Of a stretch of 40,267 nt of DNA, positions 23,191 to 32,454 are shown piece after piece; positions within the stretch are counted from its first letter, which is position 1; each line of letters begins with the position of its first letter. The translations under genes and the position numbers were made by a program. The notes under the pieces were generated by a model that did not search any database, was not told the DNA's origin, and worked only from the letters and a program-made list of their open reading frames with translations. Source of the DNA: Paenarthrobacter sp. CM16 (GTDB lineage Bacteria > Actinomycetota > Actinomycetes > Actinomycetales > Micrococcaceae); NCBI RefSeq assembly GCF_013179505.1, contig NZ_JABMCX010000004.1, positions 1 through 40,267 of the forward strand, given 5' to 3'.

Positions 23191-23229
23191 GAAGCCCGCC
23201 ACGGAACATTCCGCGGCGGGCTTCTTTTT
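23191..23229. terminator. Terminator between membrane protein and MFS gene
   Basis: 15-base arms (23191-23205 and 23210-23224) with one mismatch and loop ACAT, followed by T residues. It lies 15 bases after the membrane protein stop and 15 before the end of the convergent MFS gene. Confidence 0.88.
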
Positions 23230-23243
23230 GCTTTGGGCAATCC

Positions 23244-24452
23244 TCAGGCGACGGTGGCCCCGCGTGGTTCGCGTTCGACGTCGGGCGCTTCAGCAGGTGC
23301 CTCAACTCCCCCGCGCTTGGCGGCCGCAGCGGCAAACACCATGACCAGCAACGCAGCGACAGTAATTCCGGCGCCCGCCCAGATGGGCGAGGTGTAGCCG
23401 AGGCCGGCGGTGATGGTCACGCCGCCGAGCCACGCTCCGAGCGCGTTACCCAGGTTGAAGGCGCCGATGTTTGCCCCGGATGCCAGCGTAGGCGCCGTGG
23501 AGGCGAAGTGCATGACACGCATCTGGAGCCCGGGAACCGTGGCGAAGCCGAACCCTCCCATGAGCGCAAGCGAGACCAGCGTGGCAATGCTGTTGGACGC
23601 GGTGAGTGCAAAGAAGACCAGCACCGCCACCAGCCCGGCGAGAATGACAATGAGTGATGCGTCAAGGGCCTTGTCGGCTGCCTTGCCACCCAGGAAGTTT
23701 CCGACGAAAAGTCCGCCGCCAAAGAGCACCAGGAGCCAGGGCACGGCGCCGGAGTCGAAGCCGGAGACTTCCGTCAGCGTGAAGGCAATGTACGTGAAAG
23801 CACCGAACATGCCACCGAAACCGAGGACTGTCACGGTGATGGACAGCCATACCTGGCCGGACTTGAAGGCACCGAGTTCACTGCGAAGGCCCTTGGTGGG
23901 CTCCGTGGAGGCCTTGGGAACCATCAGCGCAATGCCGGCCAGCGCAATAACACCGATGACAGTGATCGCCCAGAAAGTCGAGCGCCACCCGAAGCTCTGG
24001 CCCAGGAGCGTGCCGAAGGGAACGCCCAGTACGTTGGCGGCAGTGAGGCCGGTGAACATGATGGCGATCGCTCCGGCCTTCTTGTGGGCCGGAACCAGGC
24101 TGGCAGCAACCACCGATCCTATTCCGAAGAAGGCACCGTGGCAGAGCGCCGCGACAATGCGACCCAGGAGCATGGCCGTGTAGCTGTCGGCGATGGCGGA
24201 CATGAGGTTCCCCGCAATGAACAGCACGAGGAGGCCCATGAGGACCGGCTTGCGGGGCAGCCTGGTGACGGCGGCGGTGACCAGGAGGGCACCGACGGTG
24301 ACGCTGAGGGCATAGCCGGAGATGAACCACCCGGCAGAAGCCTCGCTGACCTGAAAGTCGGCAGCAACTTCGGGCAAGAGGCCCATGATCACGAATTCGG
24401 TCTGTCCGATGCCGAATCCGCCGAGGGCAAGGGCAATCAACCCTGCGGGCAT
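23244..24452 (-). CDS. MFS drug/metabolite efflux transporter (DHA1 type)
   Basis: A 402-residue major facilitator protein with about twelve membrane helices. The start GLIALALGGFGIGQTEFVIMGLLPEVAADF and the motif A-like segment VTRLPRKPVLMGLL are typical of the DHA1 AraJ/YdhP exporters; an antiporter motif C-like GAFFGIG/GVPFGTLLG follows in helix 5. The C-terminal 25 residues are hydrophilic. The ATG at 24452 is preferred because AAGGAG lies six bases before it; an ATG at 24467 actually contains that site. It is divergent from a MarR gene, the usual setting for a ligand-inducible efflux pump. The substrate cannot be told. Confidence 0.92.
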   Translation of the reverse strand: MPAGLIALALGGFGIGQTEFVIMGLLPEVAADFQVSEASAGWFISGYALSVTVGALLVTAAVTRLPRKPVLMGLLVLFIAGNLMSAIADSYTAMLLGRIVAALCHGAFFGIGSVVAASLVPAHKKAGAIAIMFTGLTAANVLGVPFGTLLGQSFGWRSTFWAITVIGVIALAGIALMVPKASTEPTKGLRSELGAFKSGQVWLSITVTVLGFGGMFGAFTYIAFTLTEVSGFDSGAVPWLLVLFGGGLFVGNFLGGKAADKALDASLIVILAGLVAVLVFFALTASNSIATLVSLALMGGFGFATVPGLQMRVMHFASTAPTLASGANIGAFNLGNALGAWLGGVTITAGLGYTSPIWAGAGITVAALLVMVFAAAAAKRGGVEAPAEAPDVEREPRGATVA

Positions 24453-24518
24453 GTGGAGCTCCTTCAAATGATCGGTTCCGCGGTGAGGTGGAAGTGCGTC
24501 GCCGGGAACCGTAGAATA

Positions 24519-24575
24519 ATAGTTGCAGACGCTCTATATATAGTTGCACACGCTATGTACTTGCGCAAGCAACTA
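24519..24575. promoter_or_regulatory. Triple TAGTTGC operator between MFS and MarR genes
   Basis: A 15-base direct repeat beginning ATAGTTGCA occurs at 24519-24533 and 24540-24554 with 14 of 15 bases identical, exactly 21 bases (two helical turns) apart. A third copy, inverted, is GCAACTA at 24569-24575, and a perfect palindrome CTTGCGCAAG lies at 24560-24569. AT-rich TATATATA between copies is a likely promoter core. This is the probable binding region of the adjacent MarR protein. Confidence 0.65.
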
Positions 24576-24624
24576 GTTTTCGGCATCTCGATTTACACGA
24601 CATCAAGGCAGGAGCACAGCAGAC

Positions 24625-25071
24625 ATGGGCATCAAGGATGACGCCGTAGAAGTACGGGCACAGGGTTGGCGTACCCTTGCCGCCCTGCACGGGAGCATCG
24701 AGGCCGAGCTGGAGAAGGCACTCCAGTCATCCAGTGACCTCTCGGTGGTGGAGTACACGGTGCTGGATGCCCTCAGCCGCCAGGATGGCTGGCACATGCG
24801 CATGCAGCAACTTGCCCGCGCCACCGCCCTGTCCAGTAGCGCCACCACCCGCCTGGTCAACCGCCTCGAGGACCGCGGCCTGCTCAACCGCATCCTGTGC
24901 GCCGATGACCGTCGCGGCATTTACACCGAACTGACGGTGGCCGGCCAGAAGCTTCTTGAAGACGCCAAGCCCGTGCATGACGAAACGCTCGCCTCCGCCC
25001 TTGAGGCCGCAGAGTCCGTGCCGGAGTTGGAGCCACTTGTGCGAGCCCTCGGCGCGCTGCAGAAGGTTTAG
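24625..25071 (+). CDS. MarR-family transcriptional regulator
   Basis: A 148-residue winged-helix repressor. The core is LSVVEYTVLDALSRQDGWHMRMQQLARATALSSSATTRLVNRLEDRGLLNRILCADDRRGIYTELTVAGQKLL (about 39-110), with the MarR DDRR wing, flanked by N- and C-terminal dimerisation helices. There is a Cys in the wing (Cys92, in NRILCADDRR), where some MarR proteins sense oxidants, but this is only a hint. It is divergent from the MFS exporter and probably represses it and itself through the 24519-24575 repeats. The ATG is at 24625 with AGGAG about 12 bases upstream, a rather long spacing. Confidence 0.93.
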   Translation: MGIKDDAVEVRAQGWRTLAALHGSIEAELEKALQSSSDLSVVEYTVLDALSRQDGWHMRMQQLARATALSSSATTRLVNRLEDRGLLNRILCADDRRGIYTELTVAGQKLLEDAKPVHDETLASALEAAESVPELEPLVRALGALQKV

Positions 25072-25088
25072 CACCACCCCGCCAACCC

Positions 25089-25124
25089 TTCGTTTCACCC
25101 GACAGGAACGCCGGGTGAAACGAA
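25089..25124. terminator. Hairpin downstream of marR
   Basis: A 13-bp stem (25089-25101 with 25112-25124) around a 10-base loop, 17 bases after the marR stop. It lacks a T tract, so factor-independent termination is uncertain. A second hairpin follows directly. Confidence 0.5.
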
Positions 25125-25141
25125 TGAGGCCGGAAACAAGA

Positions 25142-25181
25142 AAGGACCGGAATCCCGCGCCTCCGCGTGATTCCGGTCCTT
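25142..25181. terminator. Bidirectional hairpin between marR and tRNA-Pro
   Basis: 13-bp perfect outer stem (25142-25154 with 25169-25181) and inner CGCG/CGCG pairing. It lies five bases beyond the tRNA 3' end on the minus strand and is a likely terminator for the tRNA, perhaps also for marR. Confidence 0.65.
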
Positions 25182-25186
25182 CGTTG

Positions 25187-25260
<74 letters not shown>

Positions 25261-25401
25261 CTGGTTCCACCGTTCTCCGCCTAAGTTCTTCTCCGAAGAG
25301 TCCCACCTAAGCAGTCCGGCCGAACCACCTCCAAAAGCTTACACGAAGTTGGAGGTCGGAGACGCCATCACAGCCAAAGTGGGCTGTGATGCGCGTCTCA
25401 C

Positions 25402-26952
25402 TTAGCGCTTCTTGCCACGCTTTTCGCGAACGCGCATGTTGACCTCGATGGGCGTACCCTCGAAGCCGAACGTTTCGCGAAGGCGACGCGTGATGAAGCG
25501 GCGGTATCCGGGATCCAGGAACCCGGTGGTGAAGAGCACGAACTTCGGCGGCCGGCTGGAAGCCTGCGTGCCGAAGAGAATGCGCGGCTGCTTGCCACCA
25601 CGGACCGGGTGCGGGTGCGCTGCAACCAGCTCGCCCAGGAACGCGTTGAGGCGTCCCGTGGGGATGCGGCGGTCCCAGCTCTCCAAGGCGATGTCCAGCG
25701 CAGGAACCAGGCGGTCCTTGTGCCAGCCGGTCTTGGCTGAGATGTTGACCCGGGGCGCCCATTCAACGTGCGCCAGGTCCTGCTCGATTTCACGTTCGAG
25801 GTACCGGCGGCGTTCATCGTCCAGCAGGTCCCATTTGTTGAAGGCGAGGACCAGCGCACGGCCGGATTCGATGGCCAGCTGCAGGATGCGGACATCCTGC
25901 TCGCTGAGGACTTCGTCCACAGCAAGAAGCACGACGGCGACCTCCGCCTTCTCGAGCGCTGCCTGCGTCCGCAGGGAAGCGTAGAAGTCGGCGCCTTGGG
26001 CCATGTGCTGGCGGCGGCGGATACCGGCGGTGTCCACGAAACGCCAGGTACGGTCGCCAAGTTCGATGAATTCGTCAACGGGGTCACGCGTGGTGCCTGC
26101 CAGCGGATCCACTACAACGCGCTCAGAGCCGGCAAGCTTGTTCAGCAGCGAGGACTTGCCAACGTTCGGGCGGCCGATCAAAGCGATACGCCGCGGACCG
26201 CCGGAGCGTTCGACGCCTTCCACCAGGGAGTACTCGGGAAGGGTATCCATGACGTGGTCCAGGAGGTCGGCAACGCCACGGCCATGCAGTGCCGAAACCG
26301 GGTACGGTTCACCGAAGCCCAAACCCCACAGGGTTGCGGAGTCAGCTTCCTGGGCAAAGTCGTCCACTTTGTTGGCCACCATGATGACCGGCTTCTTGCT
26401 CTTACGGAGCATCTTCATGACGCCCTCGTCCGTGGCCGTGGCTCCAACGGCGGAGTCCACCACGAAGAGAACGGCGTCAGCGAGCTCAACGGCCATCTCA
26501 GCCTGCTCGGCGACGCGGGCATGGATGCCCTTGGCGTCGTGCTCCCATCCCCCGGTGTCAACCAGGGTGAAGTTGCGGCCGTTCCAGCGGGCCGAGTACA
26601 TGACGCGGTCGCGGGTAACACCGGGAGTGTCTTCCACAACGGCTTCACGGCGACCAAGGATGCGGTTGACCAACGTGGACTTGCCCACGTTGGGGCGGCC
26701 GATGATGGCCAGCACCGGGTCCAGCTTCAGGGGACCTTCGTCGCCCTCGTCTCCGTATTCACCGCTGAGAAGCGCGGCGTCTTCGTCGTCGAGTTCATAA
26801 TCATCCAGGCCGGCCCGGAGGGTGGCCGCGCGGAGCTCGGCCTCGTCATCGTCCAGGGCAGCCAGGTTTTCAGCCACCTGGTCGGTGCCGGTGGGCGTGT
26901 ATTCGTCGTCGCCGGCTCCGTGGAGGCCGGATTTTTGAGTCGTATCGCTCAT
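25402..26952 (-). CDS. der: Ribosome-assembly GTPase Der (EngA)
   Basis: Double-domain GTPase needed for 50S ribosomal subunit maturation, 516 residues. First G domain: P-loop GRPNVGKST (85-93), [18 protein letters not shown]. Second G domain: GRPNVGKSS (259-267), [27 protein letters not shown]-terminal KH-like domain (about 440-516) ends in a basic tail. Residues 1-75 form an acidic, low-complexity extension not present in the E. coli protein but usual in actinobacteria. The ATG at 26952 has AAGGAAAG before it. It is the last gene of the eight-gene parA-to-der cluster, ten bases after the acyltransferase. The tRNA-Pro follows at 140 bases. Confidence 0.96.
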   Translation of the reverse strand: MSDTTQKSGLHGAGDDEYTPTGTDQVAENLAALDDDEAELRAATLRAGLDDYELDDEDAALLSGEYGDEGDEGPLKLDPVLAIIGRPNVGKSTLVNRILGRREAVVEDTPGVTRDRVMYSARWNGRNFTLVDTGGWEHDAKGIHARVAEQAEMAVELADAVLFVVDSAVGATATDEGVMKMLRKSKKPVIMVANKVDDFAQEADSATLWGLGFGEPYPVSALHGRGVADLLDHVMDTLPEYSLVEGVERSGGPRRIALIGRPNVGKSSLLNKLAGSERVVVDPLAGTTRDPVDEFIELGDRTWRFVDTAGIRRRQHMAQGADFYASLRTQAALEKAEVAVVLLAVDEVLSEQDVRILQLAIESGRALVLAFNKWDLLDDERRRYLEREIEQDLAHVEWAPRVNISAKTGWHKDRLVPALDIALESWDRRIPTGRLNAFLGELVAAHPHPVRGGKQPRILFGTQASSRPPKFVLFTTGFLDPGYRRFITRRLRETFGFEGTPIEVNMRVREKRGKKR

Positions 26953-26962
26953 TGCACTTTCC

Positions 26963-27706
26963 TTAGGGGTGGTCTGCCGGCGTCCCGGCTACTGCTGTCT
27001 GGCGGTGCTGCGGAGTGGATTCTCCGGGCGCAGGATCCTGGGGAAGACCCTGGCCTGTGGCCCGGATGGCATCCTGGACGTGATCGGCCAGGGCTTCACG
27101 GATTTCCGCAGCCGCCCTGTCCATTGAAACACGCCCCGGTTCGCCCTTCCGGCGCTTCACCGTTATGGGTTCGCCGAAGCTCACGTGGAGCTTGCGGCGT
27201 GGTTTGGGAATATGGTCGCGGTGCTCGTCGCCTTGGCGGGTTCCGAGGATGGCGACCGGTATGACTGTTGCTCCGGAGTTGATGGCAAGCCAGGCAACCC
27301 CGTTGCTGATGCTCCCGGCTGAACCGCTCCCCCGCGTGCCTTCAGGAAGAATCCCGACGCAACGGCCGTCGTCGAGCAGTTGCTTGCCCAGATGCAGGGC
27401 GGCGCGGTCCCCTGTGCGGTCCACCGGAATTTGACCGGACCCGCGCAGGACAGAGCCAAGGAAGCCCCGGAACATCTCCTTCTTGACGAGGATGTGCATA
27501 GGGCGCGGGGAAGCGCCGAACAGGACCGGCCCGTCCAGGAAGCTGATGTGGTTCGCAGCGAAAATCACCGGTCCGGCGGCGGGAACGTTGCTCTTGCCTG
27601 ACACCACAGTCCGGTAGACGAGGTGGTTGATGAACCAACCAATGGGCCGGCTCCACACTTTGGTCCACGAAGCCGGGAGCCCGTGTCCGTTGTCCTTAGT
27701 CGCCAT
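26963..27706 (-). CDS. plsC: 1-acyl-sn-glycerol-3-phosphate acyltransferase (PlsC family)
   Basis: A 247-residue acyltransferase that adds a fatty acyl chain to lysophosphatidic acid to make phosphatidic acid. Motifs: NHISFLD (His53, Asp58), [21 protein letters not shown] (EGTR 122-125) and [10 protein letters not shown] hydrophobic N-terminal part (18-35) may associate with the membrane. The C-terminal 30 residues are polar and Pro/Thr-rich. It overlaps the end of cmk by 11 bases and lies 10 bases before der. The cmk-plsC-der order is common in actinobacteria. A paralogue at 8563-9354 may have a different substrate. Confidence 0.92.
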   Translation of the reverse strand: MATKDNGHGLPASWTKVWSRPIGWFINHLVYRTVVSGKSNVPAAGPVIFAANHISFLDGPVLFGASPRPMHILVKKEMFRGFLGSVLRGSGQIPVDRTGDRAALHLGKQLLDDGRCVGILPEGTRGSGSAGSISNGVAWLAINSGATVIPVAILGTRQGDEHRDHIPKPRRKLHVSFGEPITVKRRKGEPGRVSMDRAAAEIREALADHVQDAIRATGQGLPQDPAPGESTPQHRQTAVAGTPADHP

Positions 27707-28409
27707 AGATCACCTTGCTGACGATCGCCAGGGCGGTCTCTACTGTTTCCTCGAAATTCAGGTCTGAGGAATCGAGCGTCACCACCCCATCTGCGGCCTG
27801 GGTGAAGTTCACCACCGTGGAGTCCTTGGCGTCGCGCTGAGTAACCTGGGCCGCCAGCTGCTCTTTGCTCTGCGTCCCACCCAACTGGATGCCCCGGCGT
27901 CGAAGCCGCGCTTCCTCACTGGCGGTCAACAGCATGCGGACCTCGGCATTGGGGACGACGACGGTGGTGATGTCACGACCTTCGACCACCATGCGGTGGT
28001 GGTGCTGATCGATCAGCTCGCGTTGGCGGCGGATGAGCTCGGTGCGCGCACCGAGGGTCGTAGCTACAGCACTGACGGAGGATGAGATCAAAGGATCCCG
28101 GATTTCATCCGTGACGTCGGTACCATCCACGGCCACATACTCCGTTCCGGTGCTGGTGCTGATTTCCAAAGGCATGGCTTTGGAAGCCTGCTCCACTGCT
28201 GCGCCGTCCTGCAGGTCAACTCCCGTCTTGAGGCAGTACCAGGTCAGGGCCCGGTACATCGCACCCGTATCCAGGTACGCCAGCTTCAAGCGCCGGGCAA
28301 CTTCCTTGCTGACACTGGACTTGCCGGACCCCGAAGGGCCGTCGATCGCAATTACCAACGGCTTGCCCGGGCGGGCAACGGTCTCCGGACCAAAAAATTC
28401 ACGCGTCAT
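27696..28409 (-). CDS. cmk: Cytidylate kinase
   Basis: Nucleoside monophosphate kinase phosphorylating CMP and dCMP for nucleic acid synthesis, 237 residues. P-loop IDGPSGSGKSS (22-32), LDTGAMYRALT, the CMP-binding Arg/Asp in VEGRDITTVVVPNAEVRMLLTAS, and the lid segment ASEEARLRRR. The ATG at 28409 is chosen because it overlaps the tyrA stop (TAATG), a common coupling arrangement; an ATG at 28427 would add six residues inside tyrA. Length normal for the family. Confidence 0.95.
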   Translation of the reverse strand: MTREFFGPETVARPGKPLVIAIDGPSGSGKSSVSKEVARRLKLAYLDTGAMYRALTWYCLKTGVDLQDGAAVEQASKAMPLEISTSTGTEYVAVDGTDVTDEIRDPLISSSVSAVATTLGARTELIRRQRELIDQHHHRMVVEGRDITTVVVPNAEVRMLLTASEEARLRRRGIQLGGTQSKEQLAAQVTQRDAKDSTVVNFTQAADGVVTLDSSDLNFEETVETALAIVSKVIYGD

Positions 28410-29515
28410 TACTGCAGTACCCGCCATCCACGGTCAGTCAAAGCTTCAACAAGGAGGTCATGCTTGCTCGGAAGCACGGAGAGCTCAACCATGCCCACGT
28501 TTTGCCCCGACGAATGGTCAAGCCTGAGGTCTTCGACGTTCACGCCGATTTCGCCGATCTCCGTGAGGAGGTGGGCGATCTGGCCCGGTTGGTCGTCCAC
28601 CAGGATGGTGAGCCACGAGTACGCCTGCGGAGGTCCGCCGTGCTTACCCGGGATCCTGGCCTGCCCCGCATTGCCTTCACTGATCAGCTGGGCAAGATCC
28701 AGCCGGGCGCCGGGCGCCAAGGGTTCTTCCAGCGTTCCGATCAAGCGGTTCAGGTCCTCGCGGACACCATGCAGGATGGAAACCACTTTCTCCGCGTTGC
28801 CTCCCAGGATCTGCACCCACAAGGTGGGATCGCTGGCTGCGATGCGGGTGGTGTCCCGGAGTCCGTTGCCCGCCAAGGAGAGGGCATGCAGTGGCGTACC
28901 CTGCAGACGGCTCGCCAGGAGCGAGGACATGATCTGCGGCAAATGAGACACCAGTGCCACGGCTTCATCATGCTCGTCCGCGGTGAACTGGGAAACAATT
29001 CCCCCAAGGTCCACGGCCAGCGAACGTGCAGCCTGAAGTGCGGCATCCGAGGTTTCTTCGGAGGGGCAGAGTACCCACGGCATGGAGGTGAAAAGCTCAC
29101 CCCGGGCAGCAACCGGACCCGATTTCTCGCGGCCGGCCATAGGGTGCGTTCCCACATAGCGGCCCAGGTCCACTCCCCGCTCGCGCAGCTGCGCCTGGAT
29201 GGACGCTTTGACGCTCGCGATATCAACCACGACGGCAGACGGGTAGTCCGCCAGGGCCTTCTGCACGACGTCGGCTGTCACGTCCGGCGGGGCCGCGACA
29301 ACTACCAGCCGGGGTTCCTCCTGCAGTTCCGGAAGAGGACGTCCCGCTCCGATATCCACGGCCACCGCCTGATTGGTGGGCGAAGGATCGGAAAGGAAAA
29401 CGGGGACTCCGCGTCCACGCAGGCCGAGGCCGATACTGGCCCCCAGCAAGCCTGTCCCGAGAACGACGACCGGGCCATCAAGATGGCCCCGGCCGTGCGT
29501 ACCGAATGCCGACAT
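28409..29515 (-). CDS. tyrA: Prephenate dehydrogenase with C-terminal ACT domain
   Basis: Tyrosine-pathway enzyme oxidising prephenate to 4-hydroxyphenylpyruvate, 368 residues. NAD-binding Rossmann motif LGTGLLGASIGLGLRGRG (19-36), then VVDIASVK, GTHPMAGREKSG with the catalytic His, and the helical dehydrogenase domain containing HDEAVALVSHLPQIMSS. Residues about 296-368 form an ACT domain (SWLTILVDDQPGQIAHLLTEIGEIGVNVEDLRL), probably for tyrosine feedback. ATG at 29515, three bases after the rluB stop, so translation is coupled. Its presence in a segregation/ribosome operon is conserved in actinobacteria but functionally unexplained. Confidence 0.95.
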   Translation of the reverse strand: MSAFGTHGRGHLDGPVVVLGTGLLGASIGLGLRGRGVPVFLSDPSPTNQAVAVDIGAGRPLPELQEEPRLVVVAAPPDVTADVVQKALADYPSAVVVDIASVKASIQAQLRERGVDLGRYVGTHPMAGREKSGPVAARGELFTSMPWVLCPSEETSDAALQAARSLAVDLGGIVSQFTADEHDEAVALVSHLPQIMSSLLASRLQGTPLHALSLAGNGLRDTTRIAASDPTLWVQILGGNAEKVVSILHGVREDLNRLIGTLEEPLAPGARLDLAQLISEGNAGQARIPGKHGGPPQAYSWLTILVDDQPGQIAHLLTEIGEIGVNVEDLRLDHSSGQNVGMVELSVLPSKHDLLVEALTDRGWRVLQ

Positions 29516-29518
29516 GCC

Positions 29519-30733
29519 CTAGAGCCCCACAGATGCCAGGAGGTGTCCGACTTCCTGCCTGCCGAGGTTGCGGATGCTGCCCTGGCGCTGGTCACCCAGG
29601 CCGATGGGACCAACCTTGACACGGACAAGGCGTTCAACCGGGAAACCGACGGCATCGAACATACGGCGCACAATGCGGTTCTTGCCTGAGTGGAGCACAA
29701 CCTCAATGAGGACGTGGCCCGGGGTGGAGTCCACCAAACGGAAGGAGTCCACTGCAGCAACGCCGTCCTCGAGCTCAACGCCGTTCTTCAGCTTCGCGCC
29801 AACACCTTGCGGGAACGGGCCGCGCACCTGGACGAGGTACGTCTTGGGTACCTCATAGGAAGGGTGCGTCAAGCGGTTGGCGAGTTCGCCGTCGTTCGTC
29901 AGCAGCAGCAATCCCTCAGTGGCGACATCGAGGCGGCCGACGTGGAACAGGCGTTCGCCCTTGTTTTTGTTGTTCTTGAGGAAGTCGCTGATGCACGGAC
30001 GGCCTTCGGGGTCTTCCATGGTGGAGACTACGCCCTTGGGCTTGTTGAAGACCATGTAGACGAGGGTTTCGTCCAGCTGGATCCTGATGCCGTCAACGTG
30101 GATCACGGCCGAGGTGGGGTCCACGCGCATGCCAAGCTCGGTGGTCACCACGCCGTCAACCTCGACGCGTCCCTCGAGGATCATTTCCTCGCACACGCGA
30201 CGCGAAGCCACGCCGGCTTGGGCCATGACCTTCTGCAGGCGTACACCGTCAACATCGTGGAGGTCCGACTGCGGCACTTCCTGGCGTGGTCCGCGGTTGC
30301 GTCCCGGCTTGCGGATCGGTCCCAGGTTCTGGCCGAAGCGTTCGCTGCCGAACGCCTTGGAGCCGTACTGCCTGGCCGGTTTGGCCTTGGGCTTCAGTGC
30401 ACCGGGAGTCCCGGGCGCTTTGCCGAAGCCGGGCTTGTTGGAGCCTGGCTTACGGAAGGGTTTTGCAGGCCTGGCGGCCTGGCCGCGATCGTAGTCGCCC
30501 GCCGTTGTGGGGTTGTCGGGATCGAAGGGTGCCGCTTCGCGCGGCTTCGAAGCCTTGAAGGGGCGGCCCTCGCCCTGGGTGAAGTTGCGCTTTCCGGCAC
30601 CGGCGCTGCCGCCGCGGCCGGAGAAGCCGCCGGCGTTGGAGCGGCCTGTGCCGCCGCCCTTGGCCTCATTGCGTCCGGAGCTGTTGCGCCCCGAACCGTT
30701 ACGTGGTGAACTCTGGCGTCCCGCCTGTGTCAT
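29519..30733 (-). CDS. rluB: Ribosomal large subunit pseudouridine synthase RluB-type with long disordered N-terminus
   Basis: A 404-residue RNA-modifying enzyme, predicted to make pseudouridine in helix 89-like 23S rRNA. Residues 1-160 are a Gly/Ser/Arg/Lys-rich low-complexity extension. They are followed by an S4 RNA-binding domain (about 164-206, VRLQKVMAQAGVASRRVCEEMI) and the RluB/RsuA catalytic domain with GRLDVATEGLLLLTNDG (catalytic Asp269), KTYLVQV, and SGKNRIVRRMFDAVGFPVERLVRVKVGPI. The ATG at 30733 is chosen for AAGGACGGG before it; an upstream ATG at 30775 has no site. It lies 151 bases after scpB. The scpA-scpB-rluB order is widely conserved. Confidence 0.93.
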   Translation of the reverse strand: MTQAGRQSSPRNGSGRNSSGRNEAKGGGTGRSNAGGFSGRGGSAGAGKRNFTQGEGRPFKASKPREAAPFDPDNPTTAGDYDRGQAARPAKPFRKPGSNKPGFGKAPGTPGALKPKAKPARQYGSKAFGSERFGQNLGPIRKPGRNRGPRQEVPQSDLHDVDGVRLQKVMAQAGVASRRVCEEMILEGRVEVDGVVTTELGMRVDPTSAVIHVDGIRIQLDETLVYMVFNKPKGVVSTMEDPEGRPCISDFLKNNKNKGERLFHVGRLDVATEGLLLLTNDGELANRLTHPSYEVPKTYLVQVRGPFPQGVGAKLKNGVELEDGVAAVDSFRLVDSTPGHVLIEVVLHSGKNRIVRRMFDAVGFPVERLVRVKVGPIGLGDQRQGSIRNLGRQEVGHLLASVGL

Positions 30734-30884
30734 GACCCGTCCTTGTGTAGTAATGGCCGGCTTTCCGTGCTGCAATCAACACTAGCCAGCCGGGCAGACA
30801 TCGTCTGCCCCTTGTCGCTGTGCACCTTTGAAGGTGCCGTGAATCCATATGGAGTTTTCTTGCTCTGCCGGCCTTGGCCTGCGG

Positions 30885-31541
30885 CTACATCCGGCTGGCG
30901 TCGTAGTACTCGTCAATCCCTTCCAAGCCCGGAAGATGTGGCGAAAGCTGCGGCAGTTCTGCCACTGAGCCGATGCCCATCCGTTCCAGGAAGTACGAGG
31001 TTGTCCTGTAGAGAACAGCCCCCGATTCGGGATCGTTTCCGGAGTCCTCGATCAAACCCCGTTGGGTGAGGGTCCGGACCACAGAATCGACGTTGACGCC
31101 GCGAATGGCAGAAACCCGGGCCCGTGAGACCGGTTGCCGGTAGGCAATGACCGCCAAGGTTTCAAGCGCTGCTTGAGTGAGCCTGGTGGTCTGTCCTTCG
31201 AGGACGAACCTTCCCACGATCTCGGCAAAATCCGAGCGTGAATAGATGCGCCACCCTCCGGCGACATTCCGCAATTCAAAACCCCGGGGTGCAGTGCTGG
31301 CATCGGCAAAGCCGACAGCATCCACGTCCGGGGCTTTAACAGTATAGCCGCTATACTCCCGCTGCAGGTCATGCAGCAAATCCTCGACGACGGCGACTGT
31401 CACGCTAAGTCCTGCGGCCAGTTCCTCTGCCGTTGCAGGTTCGTCAATGACCATGAGCACTGCCTCCAAGGCTGCCCGCGCGCCGCCGGGCATCCCTTCC
31501 AACCGGGCCAGGCCTTCCTGGGCCGTTTCCTGCTCATTCAT
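30885..31541 (-). CDS. scpB: Chromosome segregation/condensation protein ScpB
   Basis: Winged-helix kite subunit of the SMC-ScpAB condensin complex, 218 residues. Two winged helices: RAALEAVLMVIDEPATAEELAAGLSV (first, about 20-50) and LTQAALETLAVIAYRQPVSRARVSAIRGVNVDSVVRTLTQRGLIED (second, about 123-168), with YRTTSYFLERMGI. The ATG at 31541 overlaps the last codons of scpA by eight bases, so they are translated together; an upstream in-frame ATG at 31580 lies deep inside scpA. The acidic C-terminus is short. Confident. Confidence 0.95.
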   Translation of the reverse strand: MNEQETAQEGLARLEGMPGGARAALEAVLMVIDEPATAEELAAGLSVTVAVVEDLLHDLQREYSGYTVKAPDVDAVGFADASTAPRGFELRNVAGGWRIYSRSDFAEIVGRFVLEGQTTRLTQAALETLAVIAYRQPVSRARVSAIRGVNVDSVVRTLTQRGLIEDSGNDPESGAVLYRTTSYFLERMGIGSVAELPQLSPHLPGLEGIDEYYDASRM

Positions 31542-32448
31542 TGCTGCTCTCCCCATTGTTCGGCTCCATGCCGGCTTCATACTCTTCGCTCAGGCTGGAA
31601 CTGTCCCATTCGGCGTCGTCGCCCGTCCAACGGACTGTCAGCTCCGCCAAGGGTTCGGGTTGTTCGAAGGCCACCACGCGGTCCCGGAACATTTCCAACA
31701 GGGCCAGGAAACGGGCCACCACCACCAGCGTGGTCTCGGCATCGGCTATCAACGTACGGAAGGACAACGGTGCGCCCAGCTTCAAGCGGTAGCCCATGAT
31801 CTCGGCCTGCTCCTTGACGCTGACCGGCGGAGCATGCAGGTGACCCAAACCCACCTCGGCGGGGGCTGCATCCTTGGGTTTGAGCGCTGTGGCGGCAAGC
31901 TCCGCGAACTGCTCCGGGGTATGCCGCCACACGAGTTCAGGCAGCAGTGCGGCGAAGTGCCCTTCCAAAGCCACCTGACGCGGGTATCGGCGGGCCTCCT
32001 CTTCCAAGGTCTCACCCAGAATCCCGGCGATCTGCTTGAATGCCTTGTACTGCAGGAGGCGGGCGAACAGCAGGTCCCTGGCTTCAAGGAGCGCAATGTC
32101 CTCGGCGTCCTCCACTTCACCGGCAGGCAGGAGGCGGGCGGCCTTGAGATCCAGGAGCGTTGCCGCAATGACCAGGAACTCGCTGGCTTCATCCAGCGCC
32201 CAGTCCTCCCCCAGCTCCTGGAGCCGGCGGATGTACTTGATGAATTCATCGGTGACGGTGGCCAAAGCCACCTCGGTGATGTCCATTTTGTGCTTGGAAA
32301 TCAGGCCCAGCAGGAGGTCGAAGGGGCCGGTGAAGTTGGCCAGCCGCACCTCAAAGCCGGGCTTGCGGGCTTCGGAGGTGCCGGCGTCGGGCGCTTCGCC
32401 TGTGGCAGGAACGTCCGCTTCCGAAGCCGGAGCGAGTGAAGGTCCCAC
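31534..32448 (-). CDS. scpA: Chromosome segregation/condensation protein ScpA
   Basis: Kleisin subunit of the SMC complex, 304 residues. After a 30-residue Ala/Pro/Glu-rich start comes the N-terminal helical domain FEVRLANFTGPFDLLLGLISKHKMDITEVALATVTDEFIKYI, then EASEFLVIAATLLDLKAARLLP, and the C-terminal winged helix with EPLAELTVRW-like segment about residue 200-270. It ends in an acidic tail overlapping scpB. GTG at 32448 lies six bases after the parA stop. No Shine-Dalgarno is seen, suggesting coupling with parA. Assignment is solid by motif and neighbours. Confidence 0.95.
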   Translation of the reverse strand: MGPSLAPASEADVPATGEAPDAGTSEARKPGFEVRLANFTGPFDLLLGLISKHKMDITEVALATVTDEFIKYIRRLQELGEDWALDEASEFLVIAATLLDLKAARLLPAGEVEDAEDIALLEARDLLFARLLQYKAFKQIAGILGETLEEEARRYPRQVALEGHFAALLPELVWRHTPEQFAELAATALKPKDAAPAEVGLGHLHAPPVSVKEQAEIMGYRLKLGAPLSFRTLIADAETTLVVVARFLALLEMFRDRVVAFEQPEPLAELTVRWTGDDAEWDSSSLSEEYEAGMEPNNGESSNE

Positions 32449-32454
32449 TGTCTG

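Noticed and set aside
25768-27264. A 498-codon open frame opposite der and plsC.
   Set aside because: No recognisable domain, crosses two real genes, and has no ribosome site.
28460-29689. A 409-codon open frame opposite tyrA.
   Set aside because: Shadow of a confidently identified enzyme.
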